Part shown: positions 1 to 6,659 of the stretch, one piece after another
How the letters are laid out: every line of letters begins with the position of its first letter
Position numbering within the stretch: position 1 is the first letter of the stretch
Assembly: GCA_014379075.1 (NCBI GenBank)
Contig: JACMMN010000417.1
Span: 1 to 11,559 of the forward strand
DNA: 11,559 nt
Origin: Pyrinomonadaceae bacterium
Lineage (GTDB): Bacteria; Acidobacteriota; Blastocatellia; Pyrinomonadales; Pyrinomonadaceae
Direction of reading: 5' to 3'
Made by a program: the position numbers and the translations under genes
Notes under the pieces: model-generated
Databases searched by the model: none
What the model was told of the DNA's origin: nothing
Seen by the model: only the letters and a program-made list of their open reading frames with translations

Positions 1-320
1 ATATTTACGCGGGGGACGAATTCAGGATAGAAATCGAGCTGCCGAATAAAAATCGCCTTCCGCTGAGCTGTAAAGCAATCTACCGGTTTGAAAATACGGG
101 GATAGGTGTGAAATTCACCGATATTTCACAATTCGAGCAGGAACTCGTGTCGAAGATCATTTCGGAGTGCCTTGTTCGCGAGGGTTTGCCGATCCATGTC
201 GATCCGTTCAGACAGCCCTCAAAATTTATTGAAGATGACGATTCTCCGCAAATAAGCAATCCAAGACAGCAAAAAGAGAAGATGCTCGAAAAGATCATGT
301 CGGGTGACGAATCCATTTAA
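1..320 (+). CDS. PilZ-like domain protein, C-terminal part
   Basis: This is the 3' end of a gene that begins before the window; the reading frame starts at base 3 and ends at the TAA at 318-320, giving 105 visible residues. The first half reads like the second half of a PilZ domain: GDEFRIEIELP, then a strand with LSCKAIYRF, then the turn and strand TGIGVKFTDIS followed by a helix (FEQELVSKII). PilZ domains commonly bind cyclic di-GMP, but the binding RxxxR and DxSxxG motifs would lie upstream and are not visible, so binding cannot be judged. The last 50 residues are hydrophilic and rich in D, E, K and Q, probably a flexible tail. The family call rests on the pattern GIGVxF and the strand order only. 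Moderately sure. Confidence 0.6.
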   Translation, partial: IYAGDEFRIEIELPNKNRLPLSCKAIYRFENTGIGVKFTDISQFEQELVSKIISECLVREGLPIHVDPFRQPSKFIEDDDSPQISNPRQQKEKMLEKIMSGDESI

Positions 321-1756
321 TATTGCCCGATTTTTCGTCTTGATTCCGCAATTTGTGAAAAGGATCCGCTGCTTAACTCTTCCATTGTCAGGCTCGTTGA
401 TTCCAAGATCTCGTTTTCATTCAAAGCCCCGCAGTCCAAGCCTCGCCTGAAAAAATTGACCAAGCCCTGCGCCGAAGCCGCATCGTCAAAAGTGTTGCCG
501 GTAACGACCGCTTGAGCTTCTTTTTCAATAAATCCTTTCAGCCTTAATGCCTGAGCTTCTTTTGCTTCGAAAAAGAAGGAGTAAACGGCGGCATAACGGG
601 CGACGAGTTGATTCGGATGCAGATCCCAGCTTTGATAAAAGCCATTGATCATCGACTGCGTTACGTTCTGAAAATGCGTTAGCCAGCTTGAGTGTATTGC
701 CCGCCTGTTCTCATCGCGCTGAATTTGGGAAAGCTTTTCGCCTTTATGCATGGCCAACGGCAGATCGGTAGTCACCGAATCGGAAAGGCGAATTTCCAGA
801 GGCGACAGAGAGAGCAGCATCATTTGCCGCGCGAAGTTGCAGGCGTCGTGATGCAAGGACTGGTGATTCGCGGAGATTCCCAGGCTGGCCGTGTAATCAT
901 ATGCCCCGAAATGGGCCGACAATTGACGACCTTTCGCCGCCTTCACTAACTCTTTCAAAGCGAGCCTTCCTTTCCTGTCGACGATTGCGAGCGGCGTTTC
1001 GATCATTATTTCGATTCCGATCGAGTTTGATCCGAGCCCGTGTTTTTTCTCGATCTTTTCAAGATGTCTGCACAGATCCCGAACCTCCTTTTTGTCGCTG
1101 ACCTTCGGAAGGGTAACCGCAAGGTCCGTGGGCAGTTTGTTGTTTGTTTGGGCCAGAAACGTATCAAGAAAAAGATGAAGCGTTCTGCCGGCGCGCTCGT
1201 GTGTTTCAGGCCCGAGCGATTTGATCCGAAAACCGGAGAAGCGGGTGATCGCGTTCGATTCAAACGATTTAGCGAGTTCTTCGGCGGCGGAAATGGCGTG
1301 GGCATCCTCTTCATCATTGGTGCGGAAACCGTAACCGTCTTCGAAATCTATTCGATAATCTTCGACCGGCTCGGTTTGGAGTTTTTGGCGAGTGAGGTTA
1401 TATATTGACCAGGCAAACCATGCCGAAAAATTCTCCGTTCTGACTTTTTCCGGCTTTTTTGCAAGTTCCTTTTCGAGGGCCGCGACTGCGTTGGGGAAAC
1501 GGGGCAGAGTTTCAGAGCCTTTCAGCCGCATCGCACCCGCAAATTCCACAAAATTCGGAGCATAGATACTCAGCGACTCGAGCGCGATCCTTCCCAACTT
1601 CTCAGGCGTACCGGCTTTGAAAAGATGAGCTCCGCCATAAACGACATGAACCGGTGAGCGGCCATTTTTCGTTACGACTTTATTTCGTTTACGCTTTATA
1701 TCTTTGACGATTAAAAGCACGCCTTCGTCGCCGTCGTGTAGAACTGTTTTGCTCAT
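317..1756 (-). CDS. Aldolase/citrate-lyase-like TIM-barrel protein (DUF6986 type)
   Basis: A 479-residue protein resembling the HpcH/HpaI aldolase and citrate lyase beta superfamily, in the branch called DUF6986 (sometimes labelled phosphoenolpyruvate kinase or aldolase, without proof I know of). Visible motifs, numbered from the ATG at 1756: DFEDGYG at 137-143 (acidic, metal-binding type), LPKVSD near 216-221, IEIMIETP at 248-255 (the Glu strand typical of the superfamily), HFGAYDY at 282-288 and WDLHPNQL at 377-384. Substrate and reaction are unknown. The frame also has an ATG at 1777, but that codon lies inside a perfect palindrome, so I prefer 1756, where the HDGDEG-containing N terminus begins. 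No clear SD precedes either. It lies downstream of radA in the same direction and its stop overlaps the PilZ stop on the other strand. Confidence 0.85.
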   Translation of the reverse strand: MSKTVLHDGDEGVLLIVKDIKRKRNKVVTKNGRSPVHVVYGGAHLFKAGTPEKLGRIALESLSIYAPNFVEFAGAMRLKGSETLPRFPNAVAALEKELAKKPEKVRTENFSAWFAWSIYNLTRQKLQTEPVEDYRIDFEDGYGFRTNDEEDAHAISAAEELAKSFESNAITRFSGFRIKSLGPETHERAGRTLHLFLDTFLAQTNNKLPTDLAVTLPKVSDKKEVRDLCRHLEKIEKKHGLGSNSIGIEIMIETPLAIVDRKGRLALKELVKAAKGRQLSAHFGAYDYTASLGISANHQSLHHDACNFARQMMLLSLSPLEIRLSDSVTTDLPLAMHKGEKLSQIQRDENRRAIHSSWLTHFQNVTQSMINGFYQSWDLHPNQLVARYAAVYSFFFEAKEAQALRLKGFIEKEAQAVVTGNTFDDAASAQGLVNFFRRGLDCGALNENEILESTSLTMEELSSGSFSQIAESRRKIGQY

Positions 1757-1760
1757 ATTC

Positions 1761-1817
1761 AAAAGGAATGCGGACATCCTTGTCCGCCAATGTTGCGGAC
1801 AAGGATGTCCGCATTCC
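1761..1817 (-). terminator. Candidate radA intrinsic terminator
   Basis: Read on the minus strand, the radA stop codon (1821-1823) is followed within a few bases by the 23-bp hairpin and then by TTTT at 1764-1761. The stem is long and GC-containing, the U-tract short, so it may be partly leaky. On the plus strand no T-tract follows the hairpin, so it would act in the radA direction only. Transcription of the downstream DUF6986-type gene would need read-through or its own promoter. Confidence 0.5.
1765..1817. repeat. Perfect 23-bp inverted repeat, nested palindromes
   Basis: Arms 1765-1787 and 1795-1817 are exact reverse complements, separated by a 7-base loop (CAATGTT). Each arm also contains its own shorter inverted repeat, GCGGAC-6-GTCCGC, at 1770-1787 and 1795-1812, so the DNA can form one long hairpin or two small ones. 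It fills nearly all of the gap between the radA stop and the next gene. The style resembles REP-type interspersed palindromes; whether it recurs in the genome cannot be told from one copy. Confidence 0.85.
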
Positions 1818-1820
1818 GCA

Positions 1821-3197
1821 TTAAAACAACTCTTCCATCGCTTCTTCCAGATTTTTCACACCAATGACCCGAATACCTAAAAGTTTCTCAAGGCCTGATT
1901 TATTAGAAGCAGGAAGAATTAGCTTTTTAAATCCTAGCGTCTGGGCCTCGCGAGCTCTGGCCTGAGCCTGGAGAACGCCGCGGACTTCGCCCGTTAAGCC
2001 GACCTCGCCAAACACGGCGACCTCCGGCGGTACTTGAAGATTACGAAAACTCGACGCGATCGCGGCAATAACACCGAGATCCGCGGCCGGCTCGTCGACC
2101 TCCAGACCGCCCGCAATATTGATGAAAACATCATCCCCGGCAAGCTGAAAACCGAGCCGTTTCTCCAGCACGGCGATCAAAAGCGAAGTGCGGTTGTAAT
2201 CGAAGCCTTGAGCCATCCTTCTTCCCGACGCAGATTTGTTGCTTGAAACGAGTGCCTGCACTTCGACCAGCATCGGCCGCGTTCCTTCCATACACACGGT
2301 TACGACCGAGCCGCTCGCACCTTCCGGACGTTCCTGGAGAAAAAGTTCCGAGGGGTTTCCTACCGGGATCAATCCCGCGTTAGTCATCTCGAAAACGCCG
2401 ATCTCATTCGCAGCGCCGAACCGGTTTTTTGTCGCACGGATAATCCGATGATTGTGGTGACGGTCGCCCTCGAAATAAAGGACAGTATCTACAATATGTT
2501 CCAAGGTTTTTGGGCCGGCGATCGAACCTTCTTTTGTAACATGGCCTGTCAGAAACACCGGCGTGGCCGTTTGCTTGGCAAACATCATGAACTGAGCCGC
2601 GACGTCCCGCACCTGAGAAACGCTTCCCGGAGCAGATTCTATCTTGTCGCTAAACACGGTTTGAATAGAATCGACGATTATAAAATCAGGCCGCAGTTTG
2701 TCCGTTTCGGCCATGATCGTTTGCAGATTGGTTTCGGGAAGGATAAAAAGATTTTCTGCATTCAGGTTCAATCTTTCGCCCCGCATTTTGATCTGCCGTT
2801 CGGATTCTTCGCCGGAAATGTACAGCACCTTTGCACCGTTTTGGCTTAGCTTATCGGCCATTTGAATGACAATGGTCGATTTGCCGATTCCGGGTGCTCC
2901 GCCGATAAGAACGAGCGAACCCGCGACGATGCCGCCCCCGAGGACGCGATCGAATTCTTCTATACCGGACGACGTGCGTGCGTCGTCCTGAGATTCGATA
3001 TCGCCGAACGATATAGGCTTACTGTCCCTCACACCGGAAAACATTGCCCTTCCAACTCCGCCGGGTTGGGCAGCCGGGCGGAAACGTTCCTCCACGAGGG
3101 TGTTCCATTCCTCGCAGTCGAGACATTGTCCCTGCCATTTCCGGGATTGGCCTCCGCAATTCTGGCAGACGTAAATTGTTGATGGTTGTTTTGCCAT
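1821..3197 (-). CDS. radA: DNA repair protein RadA (Sms)
   Basis: RadA is a RecA-like, DnaB-type ATPase that promotes branch migration and processing of recombination intermediates in the cytoplasm. The 458 residues match the family's usual length. Visible in order: a four-cysteine zinc finger C11-x2-C14 ... C25-x2-C28; the Walker A motif GAPGIGKST at 100-108; the Walker B strand IIVDSIQ at 173-179; the RadA signature KNRFG at 257-261; and a C-terminal Lon-protease-like domain with GGLEVDEPAADLG and GEVGLTGEVRGV. All key residues are present, so it should be active. The start is the ATG at 3195-3197; no convincing SD precedes it. A short inverted repeat TTTGA-GG-TCAAA at 3234-3245 lies upstream and could be an operator, but that is a guess. 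Confidence 0.97.
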   Translation of the reverse strand: MAKQPSTIYVCQNCGGQSRKWQGQCLDCEEWNTLVEERFRPAAQPGGVGRAMFSGVRDSKPISFGDIESQDDARTSSGIEEFDRVLGGGIVAGSLVLIGGAPGIGKSTIVIQMADKLSQNGAKVLYISGEESERQIKMRGERLNLNAENLFILPETNLQTIMAETDKLRPDFIIVDSIQTVFSDKIESAPGSVSQVRDVAAQFMMFAKQTATPVFLTGHVTKEGSIAGPKTLEHIVDTVLYFEGDRHHNHRIIRATKNRFGAANEIGVFEMTNAGLIPVGNPSELFLQERPEGASGSVVTVCMEGTRPMLVEVQALVSSNKSASGRRMAQGFDYNRTSLLIAVLEKRLGFQLAGDDVFINIAGGLEVDEPAADLGVIAAIASSFRNLQVPPEVAVFGEVGLTGEVRGVLQAQARAREAQTLGFKKLILPASNKSGLEKLLGIRVIGVKNLEEAMEELF

Positions 3198-3583
3198 ACG
3201 GATCGTTTTAGTTAATTCCTAGATGATACATATTTTGAGGTCAAATTCTCATCGTCTACAAACATATTGCGGTAATTGAGGCTCAGCTCTTGCACTCCCT
3301 GGAATTTAAAAGGCCTTTGACATCGCCGATGAAAGGCCATAAGTGGAAATTGTTTTGGCTAGCCGTAGTCCGGCTTCTGGTGTTCCGCCCTTGTTCCACC
3401 TGCGTTCCAGCGGTAAGCGGAACGTGCAACCCAATGGTCTTAATATGTATATAAGCGTTATTCAATAAATTCTAGTCGAACTTTAAAACTTTCGCAGACA
3501 GTTTTTAGAACGGGACACGGCGCTGGATCTTACTTGTCAAAGAGCATGCAGCCTGTCTATATGCTTTTGCGGTGTTACATAGT

Positions 3584-3611
3584 TTGTAGTAAAGGTTAAA
3601 TAGCTCATAAT
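3584..3611 (+). promoter_or_regulatory. Candidate sigma70-type promoter for the small gene
   Basis: A -35-like TTGTAG (3584-3589) and a -10-like CATAAT (3606-3611, five of six bases of TATAAT) are separated by 16 bases. Transcription would start near 3618, leaving a leader of about 26 bases that contains the strong SD at 3631. The -35 match is weak, so this is only a candidate. Confidence 0.3.
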
Positions 3612-3630
3612 CAATGAGAAGAATTTCTGT

Positions 3631-3638
3631 TAAGGAGG
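3631..3638 (+). promoter_or_regulatory. Strong ribosome binding site TAAGGAGG
   Basis: TAAGGAGG is close to a perfect anti-SD complement and lies five bases before the ATG at 3644. It decides the start against an in-frame ATG at 3614, which has no such site. It is the strongest SD in the window. Confidence 0.85.
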
Positions 3639-3643
3639 CAAAT

Positions 3644-3862
3644 ATGTCGGAAAGCAAAAATTATAATCAACCGGAGGACGCCGAAGGGAAGGAAAAAGAT
3701 TCCGGGCGGGAAGTTGGAGCTGGCGTGAGACCGCTGGTTACCGAAACGAACGAAGATGACGGCCGTGATAAAGGAGCCTCGAGCGGCCAGAAAGGGCAGC
3801 CCGGAATTCCCGGCCCGGATGAAGAGGAATGGAGTCCGGGATCGCCTCAAGCGAACTCATAA
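3644..3862 (+). CDS. Small acidic, probably disordered hypothetical protein
   Basis: I do not recognise this 72-residue protein. It is almost entirely hydrophilic: rich in E, D, G, S, K and P, with no Cys, a single Trp, no signal peptide and no membrane segment. The C-terminal half has a Gly/Pro-rich run (GQPGIPGPDEEEWSPGSP). Such composition predicts an unfolded chain, as in small stress or hydrophilin-like proteins, but no function can be assigned. That it is a real gene is supported by the excellent SD at the right distance, a candidate promoter upstream and an intrinsic terminator just downstream, making it a single-gene transcription unit. The ATG at 3614 in the same frame is rejected because the SD lies after it. 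Confidence 0.75.
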   Translation: MSESKNYNQPEDAEGKEKDSGREVGAGVRPLVTETNEDDGRDKGASSGQKGQPGIPGPDEEEWSPGSPQANS

Positions 3863-3886
3863 TAACTGAGCATTAAAAAACGCATC

Positions 3887-3926
3887 AGCACAAGTCGAAA
3901 AAAAATACTTCGCCTTGTGCTTTTTG
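3887..3926 (+). terminator. Rho-independent terminator after the small gene
   Basis: AGCACAAG (3887-3894) pairs with CTTGTGCT (3914-3921), and an inner CGAA/TTCG (3896-3899, 3909-3912) extends the stem after one mismatch; a T-run at 3921-3925 follows. It begins about 25 bases after the stop codon of the small gene and separates it from the next gene. Confidence 0.8.
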
Positions 3927-3952
3927 ATTAAAAGAGCTCCATTGTAGAGAAT
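3924..3952 (+). promoter_or_regulatory. Candidate promoter close to the SDR-like gene start
   Basis: TTGATT (3924-3929) and GAGAAT (3947-3952) are 17 bases apart; each matches four of six consensus bases. Transcription would begin around 3959, essentially at the ATG at 3960, implying a leaderless or nearly leaderless mRNA. The -35 overlaps the end of the preceding terminator T-run. Weak evidence. Confidence 0.25.
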
Positions 3953-3959
3953 TGAATTT

Positions 3960-4679
3960 ATGGCTGTGCGATCCGTTCACCAATTCGCCGAAAAAGTCGC
4001 TCTCATAACCGATGGAACAAGCCCGATCGGACGTGCCGTCGCGATGCAGCTGGCATTGCAGGGAAGTTATGTTGTCGCGGGTTTTCGAGCAATTCCTGGA
4101 CGCGACGAAGATCCTTTGCGCGAATTACGGGAATTGGGAACTTTGGCTATTGCCGTTGAAGGAGATATCTCGACCGCGTCAGGAGCGAAGGCTTTGGTCG
4201 CGGAGGCAGCAAAATCGTTCGGGCGGATCGACCTGTTGGTGAATTGTCTGAAATCCGGGCCGCAATCGTCGTTTGACAAGACGGACGAGGCGGAATTTGC
4301 GAGCAGCATGAACCGTAATCTAGGAGCGGCTTATTTTGTGACACAGGCGGCCTTAGAACTAATGAAATCCCGTCCAAAACCGAAGATCGTGAATGTAATT
4401 TCGGCCTGCGATACGGAAGAAGCGGGCCAAAACATTCTGTTTGCGGCTTCGCAGGCGGCGATGGAAGGACTTACAAAAGCGATGTCTTTGTCTCTGTCGA
4501 AAAATTTTCGGGTAAACTGCGTCGCCGTCAGTGAAAAGAAAAAGGGTCCGGACGGCAGCGACCCGGAACTGTTCCGGCCGCAAACAGTAATTTCTGCGGA
4601 TGATGCAGCCAGAACGGTTGTTTTCCTGCTTTCATCCGAAGCGATCGGGCTTAACGGACAGATTTTGACCGTGGGATAA
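3960..4679 (+). CDS. SDR-family protein with lost catalytic residues
   Basis: A 239-residue protein with the full Rossmann layout of short-chain dehydrogenases/reductases (classical length about 250). The family's signatures are recognisable but altered. The cofactor motif TGxxxGxG reads T17-D-G-T-S-P-I-G24, so two of three glycines are Asp18 and Pro22. NNAG reads N95-C-L-K. N120 and Ser148 of the catalytic tetrad remain, but YxxxK is F161-AAS-Q165, so both Tyr and Lys are gone. D69 (GDIS) is kept. The rest of the fold, including the VNCVAV strand and the C-terminal LNGQILTVG, is intact, with no stop or frameshift. I infer a non-enzymatic or strongly altered SDR, perhaps a binding or regulatory protein. 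No SD is seen; the ATG was chosen because it begins the typical N terminus ahead of the first strand (VALIT). Confidence 0.85.
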   Translation: MAVRSVHQFAEKVALITDGTSPIGRAVAMQLALQGSYVVAGFRAIPGRDEDPLRELRELGTLAIAVEGDISTASGAKALVAEAAKSFGRIDLLVNCLKSGPQSSFDKTDEAEFASSMNRNLGAAYFVTQAALELMKSRPKPKIVNVISACDTEEAGQNILFAASQAAMEGLTKAMSLSLSKNFRVNCVAVSEKKKGPDGSDPELFRPQTVISADDAARTVVFLLSSEAIGLNGQILTVG

Positions 4680-4707
4680 TGGATTATCGTTTCCAACGAC
4701 AGTTTTG

Positions 4708-4737
4708 GTTACAGCGGACAACGTTTCGTGATAGAAT
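4708..4737 (+). promoter_or_regulatory. Candidate promoter for the yacL-ispD block
   Basis: GTTACA (4708-4713, four of six bases of TTGACA) and TAGAAT (4732-4737, five of six of TATAAT) are 18 bases apart. Transcription would begin around 4744, one or two bases before the ATG at 4746, so the mRNA would be nearly leaderless; consistently, no SD is present. Candidate only. Confidence 0.35.
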
Positions 4738-4745
4738 TTTAACCG

Positions 4746-5897
4746 ATGAAGCTCGATATTCTCACAATTAGGATCGGATTTGTAGCTCTTTTGATGCTCC
4801 TAGCATACCAGTTGAATCCGATCGAACGAACCCAAAAATTTGGACTGGGCGACAATGTCAGCGGCGATACACGGCATCTTTTGTCGGTGCTGATGGGCGC
4901 GGTTGTCGGTATAGCAATTATTGCGTTCGAGATGCGGGTGCGGCGGGCTTCGTTAAAGACGCTGATCGGTGCCGCTGTCGGCTCGATTCTCGGTATAGTA
5001 GGAGCGTTTTTGATCGGTGTACTGATTTCCATTCAAAAAGAAGCCGCCGTTTCAGCGGAAATGCAGACTTTTCTGACGATCTCGCTCGCCTTTTTCATGG
5101 GTTACATAGGGTTGATGGTCGGTGCGGCAAAGGGCGAATACCTTGATCTATCGGCTCTAGGCGGGATATTCAGCGACAAAACTATAAAACGCGATTATAA
5201 AATTCTGGATACGTCGGTGATCATAGACGGACGCATTGCCGATGTGTCGGAAACCGGATTTCTCGGCGGGACATTGATAATCCCTCACTTTATTCTCGCC
5301 GAATTGCAGCAGGTCGCGGATTCAGCAGATTCGTCGAAACGGCAACGCGGCAGACGCGGGCTGGATATGCTCCAGCGGCTTCGGAACAACAGCAAACTGG
5401 ATATTCAGATCATCGAAACGGATTTTCCGGCGGTCAAGGAAGTCGATCTAAAGTTAATAGAGCTCGGTAAACAACTCGATGCGGTGATAGTTACCAACGA
5501 TTTTAATCTCAACAAAGTTTCCCAGCTTCGAGGCGTTTCCGTACTCAATATCAATGAGCTTGCCAATGCGCTCAAACCGGTTGTTCTTCCCGGTGAAGCG
5601 ATGCGTGTTTTTGTTCTTAAGGAAGGCAAAGAATACAATCAGGGCGTCGCCTATCTCGATGACGGAACGATGGTGGTAGTCGACAATGCACGCCGCTTGA
5701 TCGGCAAAACCGCTGACATCGCGGTGACCAGCGTGTTGCAAACCACTGCAGGAAAAATGATCTTTGGACGGTTGTGGGAAGAAAAAGACGAGCACGCCGA
5801 AAGCAATGTGGGTATTCACGATTCGCGGTCGATGGGCTTTCGAAAAGCAACCCGCGAACTTCGCCAGACGACCATTATCGAAGAGATCGAATCGTAG
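4746..5897 (+). CDS. yacL: YacL-like membrane PIN-TRAM domain protein
   Basis: The 383 residues have the three-part build of the YacL family (B. subtilis YacL is about 366 residues). Four hydrophobic segments lie near 7-23, 44-61, 71-96 and 106-127, anchoring it in the inner membrane. A PIN nuclease-like domain starts at ILDTSVIIDGRI, with the metal-binding Asp at 155, and includes IPHFILAELQQVAD and VIVTNDFNLNKV, which carry further acidic residues. A TRAM domain, a putative RNA-binding barrel, covers about 280-343 (GEAMRVFVLKEG ... KMIFGRLW). It is probably a membrane-tethered ribonuclease, but its substrate is not established. Only 18 bases separate it from ispD, so the two are likely co-transcribed; the same adjacency is known in Bacillus. 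Confidence 0.9.
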   Translation: MKLDILTIRIGFVALLMLLAYQLNPIERTQKFGLGDNVSGDTRHLLSVLMGAVVGIAIIAFEMRVRRASLKTLIGAAVGSILGIVGAFLIGVLISIQKEAAVSAEMQTFLTISLAFFMGYIGLMVGAAKGEYLDLSALGGIFSDKTIKRDYKILDTSVIIDGRIADVSETGFLGGTLIIPHFILAELQQVADSADSSKRQRGRRGLDMLQRLRNNSKLDIQIIETDFPAVKEVDLKLIELGKQLDAVIVTNDFNLNKVSQLRGVSVLNINELANALKPVVLPGEAMRVFVLKEGKEYNQGVAYLDDGTMVVVDNARRLIGKTADIAVTSVLQTTAGKMIFGRLWEEKDEHAESNVGIHDSRSMGFRKATRELRQTTIIEEIES

Positions 5898-5915
5898 GGC
5901 CACGGTCTTATTCCG

Positions 5916-6602
5916 ATGAATACTGCAATAATCGTAGCCGCCGGGAGCGGTAAAAGATTCGCGTCTGAAACACCCAAACAATTCCTCGATCTCGCCGGAA
6001 AGCCCGTTATAATCCATACGCTCGAACGGTTCGAGGCTTGCCCTGAAATTCACCAGGTAATTTTAGTTTTAGCGGTCTCAGAGATAGAAGCGTTTGAGAC
6101 AATTGCACCGAACTACTCGCTGACGAAAGTAAGCTGCATAATTCCGGGTGGAAAAACTCGGGCGGAGTCGGTTTTTAACGGATTGCAGGCAGTGGATCAA
6201 CGAACGGAGATCATTGCAGTTCATGACGGAGCGAGGCCGCTTGTTGCTGTTGACGAAATATCAGCAATTGTTTTAAAGGCTAAAGAAACCGGGGCCGCCT
6301 GTTTAGTCGCTCCGGTAACGGATACAATCAAACAGATTAGCGGCAATGAAATCACGGCGACACTCGATCGGAAAAATCTACGGCGTGCGTTAACTCCGCA
6401 GGCTTTCCGTTATGAAATACTGCAAAAGGCCTTCGCCAATGCCGATCTGGGCGATGAGGTTACGGACGAGTGTTTTCTAGTCGAAAAATTAGGTCGAACG
6501 ATAACATTTATAGAGGGAAGCTCGAAAAATGTAAAAATCACGCATGCCGAAGATATGATCGCCGTGGAAGCGTTTATGAAAAGTTCTGAGTTCAAGTTTT
6601 AG
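5916..6602 (+). CDS. ispD: 2-C-methyl-D-erythritol 4-phosphate cytidylyltransferase
   Basis: IspD joins MEP and CTP to make CDP-methylerythritol, the third step of the non-mevalonate (MEP) isoprenoid pathway in the cytoplasm. The 228 residues match the usual length. Seen in order: the nucleotide-binding loop AAGSGKRF at 8-15 followed by TPKQF at 19-23; GGKTRAESVFNGL; VHDGARPLV; APVTDTIKQ; LTPQAF; VTDECFLVE; and KITHAEDM near the C terminus. All standard motifs are present, so it should be active. It follows yacL by 18 bases and precedes ispF by 57 bases on the same strand, making an operon likely. No SD is evident at the ATG; the start is supported by the immediate NTAIIVAAGSG strand. Confidence 0.96.
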   Translation: MNTAIIVAAGSGKRFASETPKQFLDLAGKPVIIHTLERFEACPEIHQVILVLAVSEIEAFETIAPNYSLTKVSCIIPGGKTRAESVFNGLQAVDQRTEIIAVHDGARPLVAVDEISAIVLKAKETGAACLVAPVTDTIKQISGNEITATLDRKNLRRALTPQAFRYEILQKAFANADLGDEVTDECFLVEKLGRTITFIEGSSKNVKITHAEDMIAVEAFMKSSEFKF

Positions 6603-6659
6603 TTGTTTTCGGGTTAGCGAAGAAGCAAATTAAAGTTTGTACTAAGAACTACAACCAAT

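Larger units (their letters stand above)
3198..3643. other. 446-base intergenic region with several hairpins
   Basis: This stretch separates divergent radA and the small gene at 3644. I see no tRNA and no convincing protein. It contains: TTTGA-GG-TCAAA (3234-3245); a bulged hairpin at 3312-3338 (GGCCTTT/AAAGGCC closing an inner CATC-GCC-GATG stem, 11 pairs); competing stems GTTCCGC/GCGGAAC (3382-3388, 3417-3423) and CGTTCC/GGAACG (3403-3408, 3419-3424); AAAACT/AGTTTT (3485-3490, 3500-3505); and CAAA-g-AGCAT/ATGCTTTTG (3538-3547, 3561-3569). A 60-codon minus-strand ORF at 3283-3465 has no recognisable features. The right end probably carries the promoter of the small gene; radA regulation should lie at the left end. 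Confidence 0.5.

Noticed and set aside
1006..1408. Open frames of 103 and 122 codons within the DUF6986-type gene
   Set aside because: Both overlap conserved motifs of the real gene in other frames; composition rich in Arg, Phe and Ser is typical of shadows.
3283..3465. 60-codon minus-strand open frame in the intergenic region
   Set aside because: No SD, no recognisable domain and it spans several hairpins; kept only as part of the intergenic description.
3198..3643. tRNA or phage attachment site
   Set aside because: No cloverleaf with GGTTCRA-type T-loop and no integrase nearby.
5454..6053. 199-codon minus-strand open frame across the end of yacL and the start of ispD
   Set aside because: It lies antisense to two well-recognised genes, has no known motifs or SD, and its protein has the look of a shadow frame.
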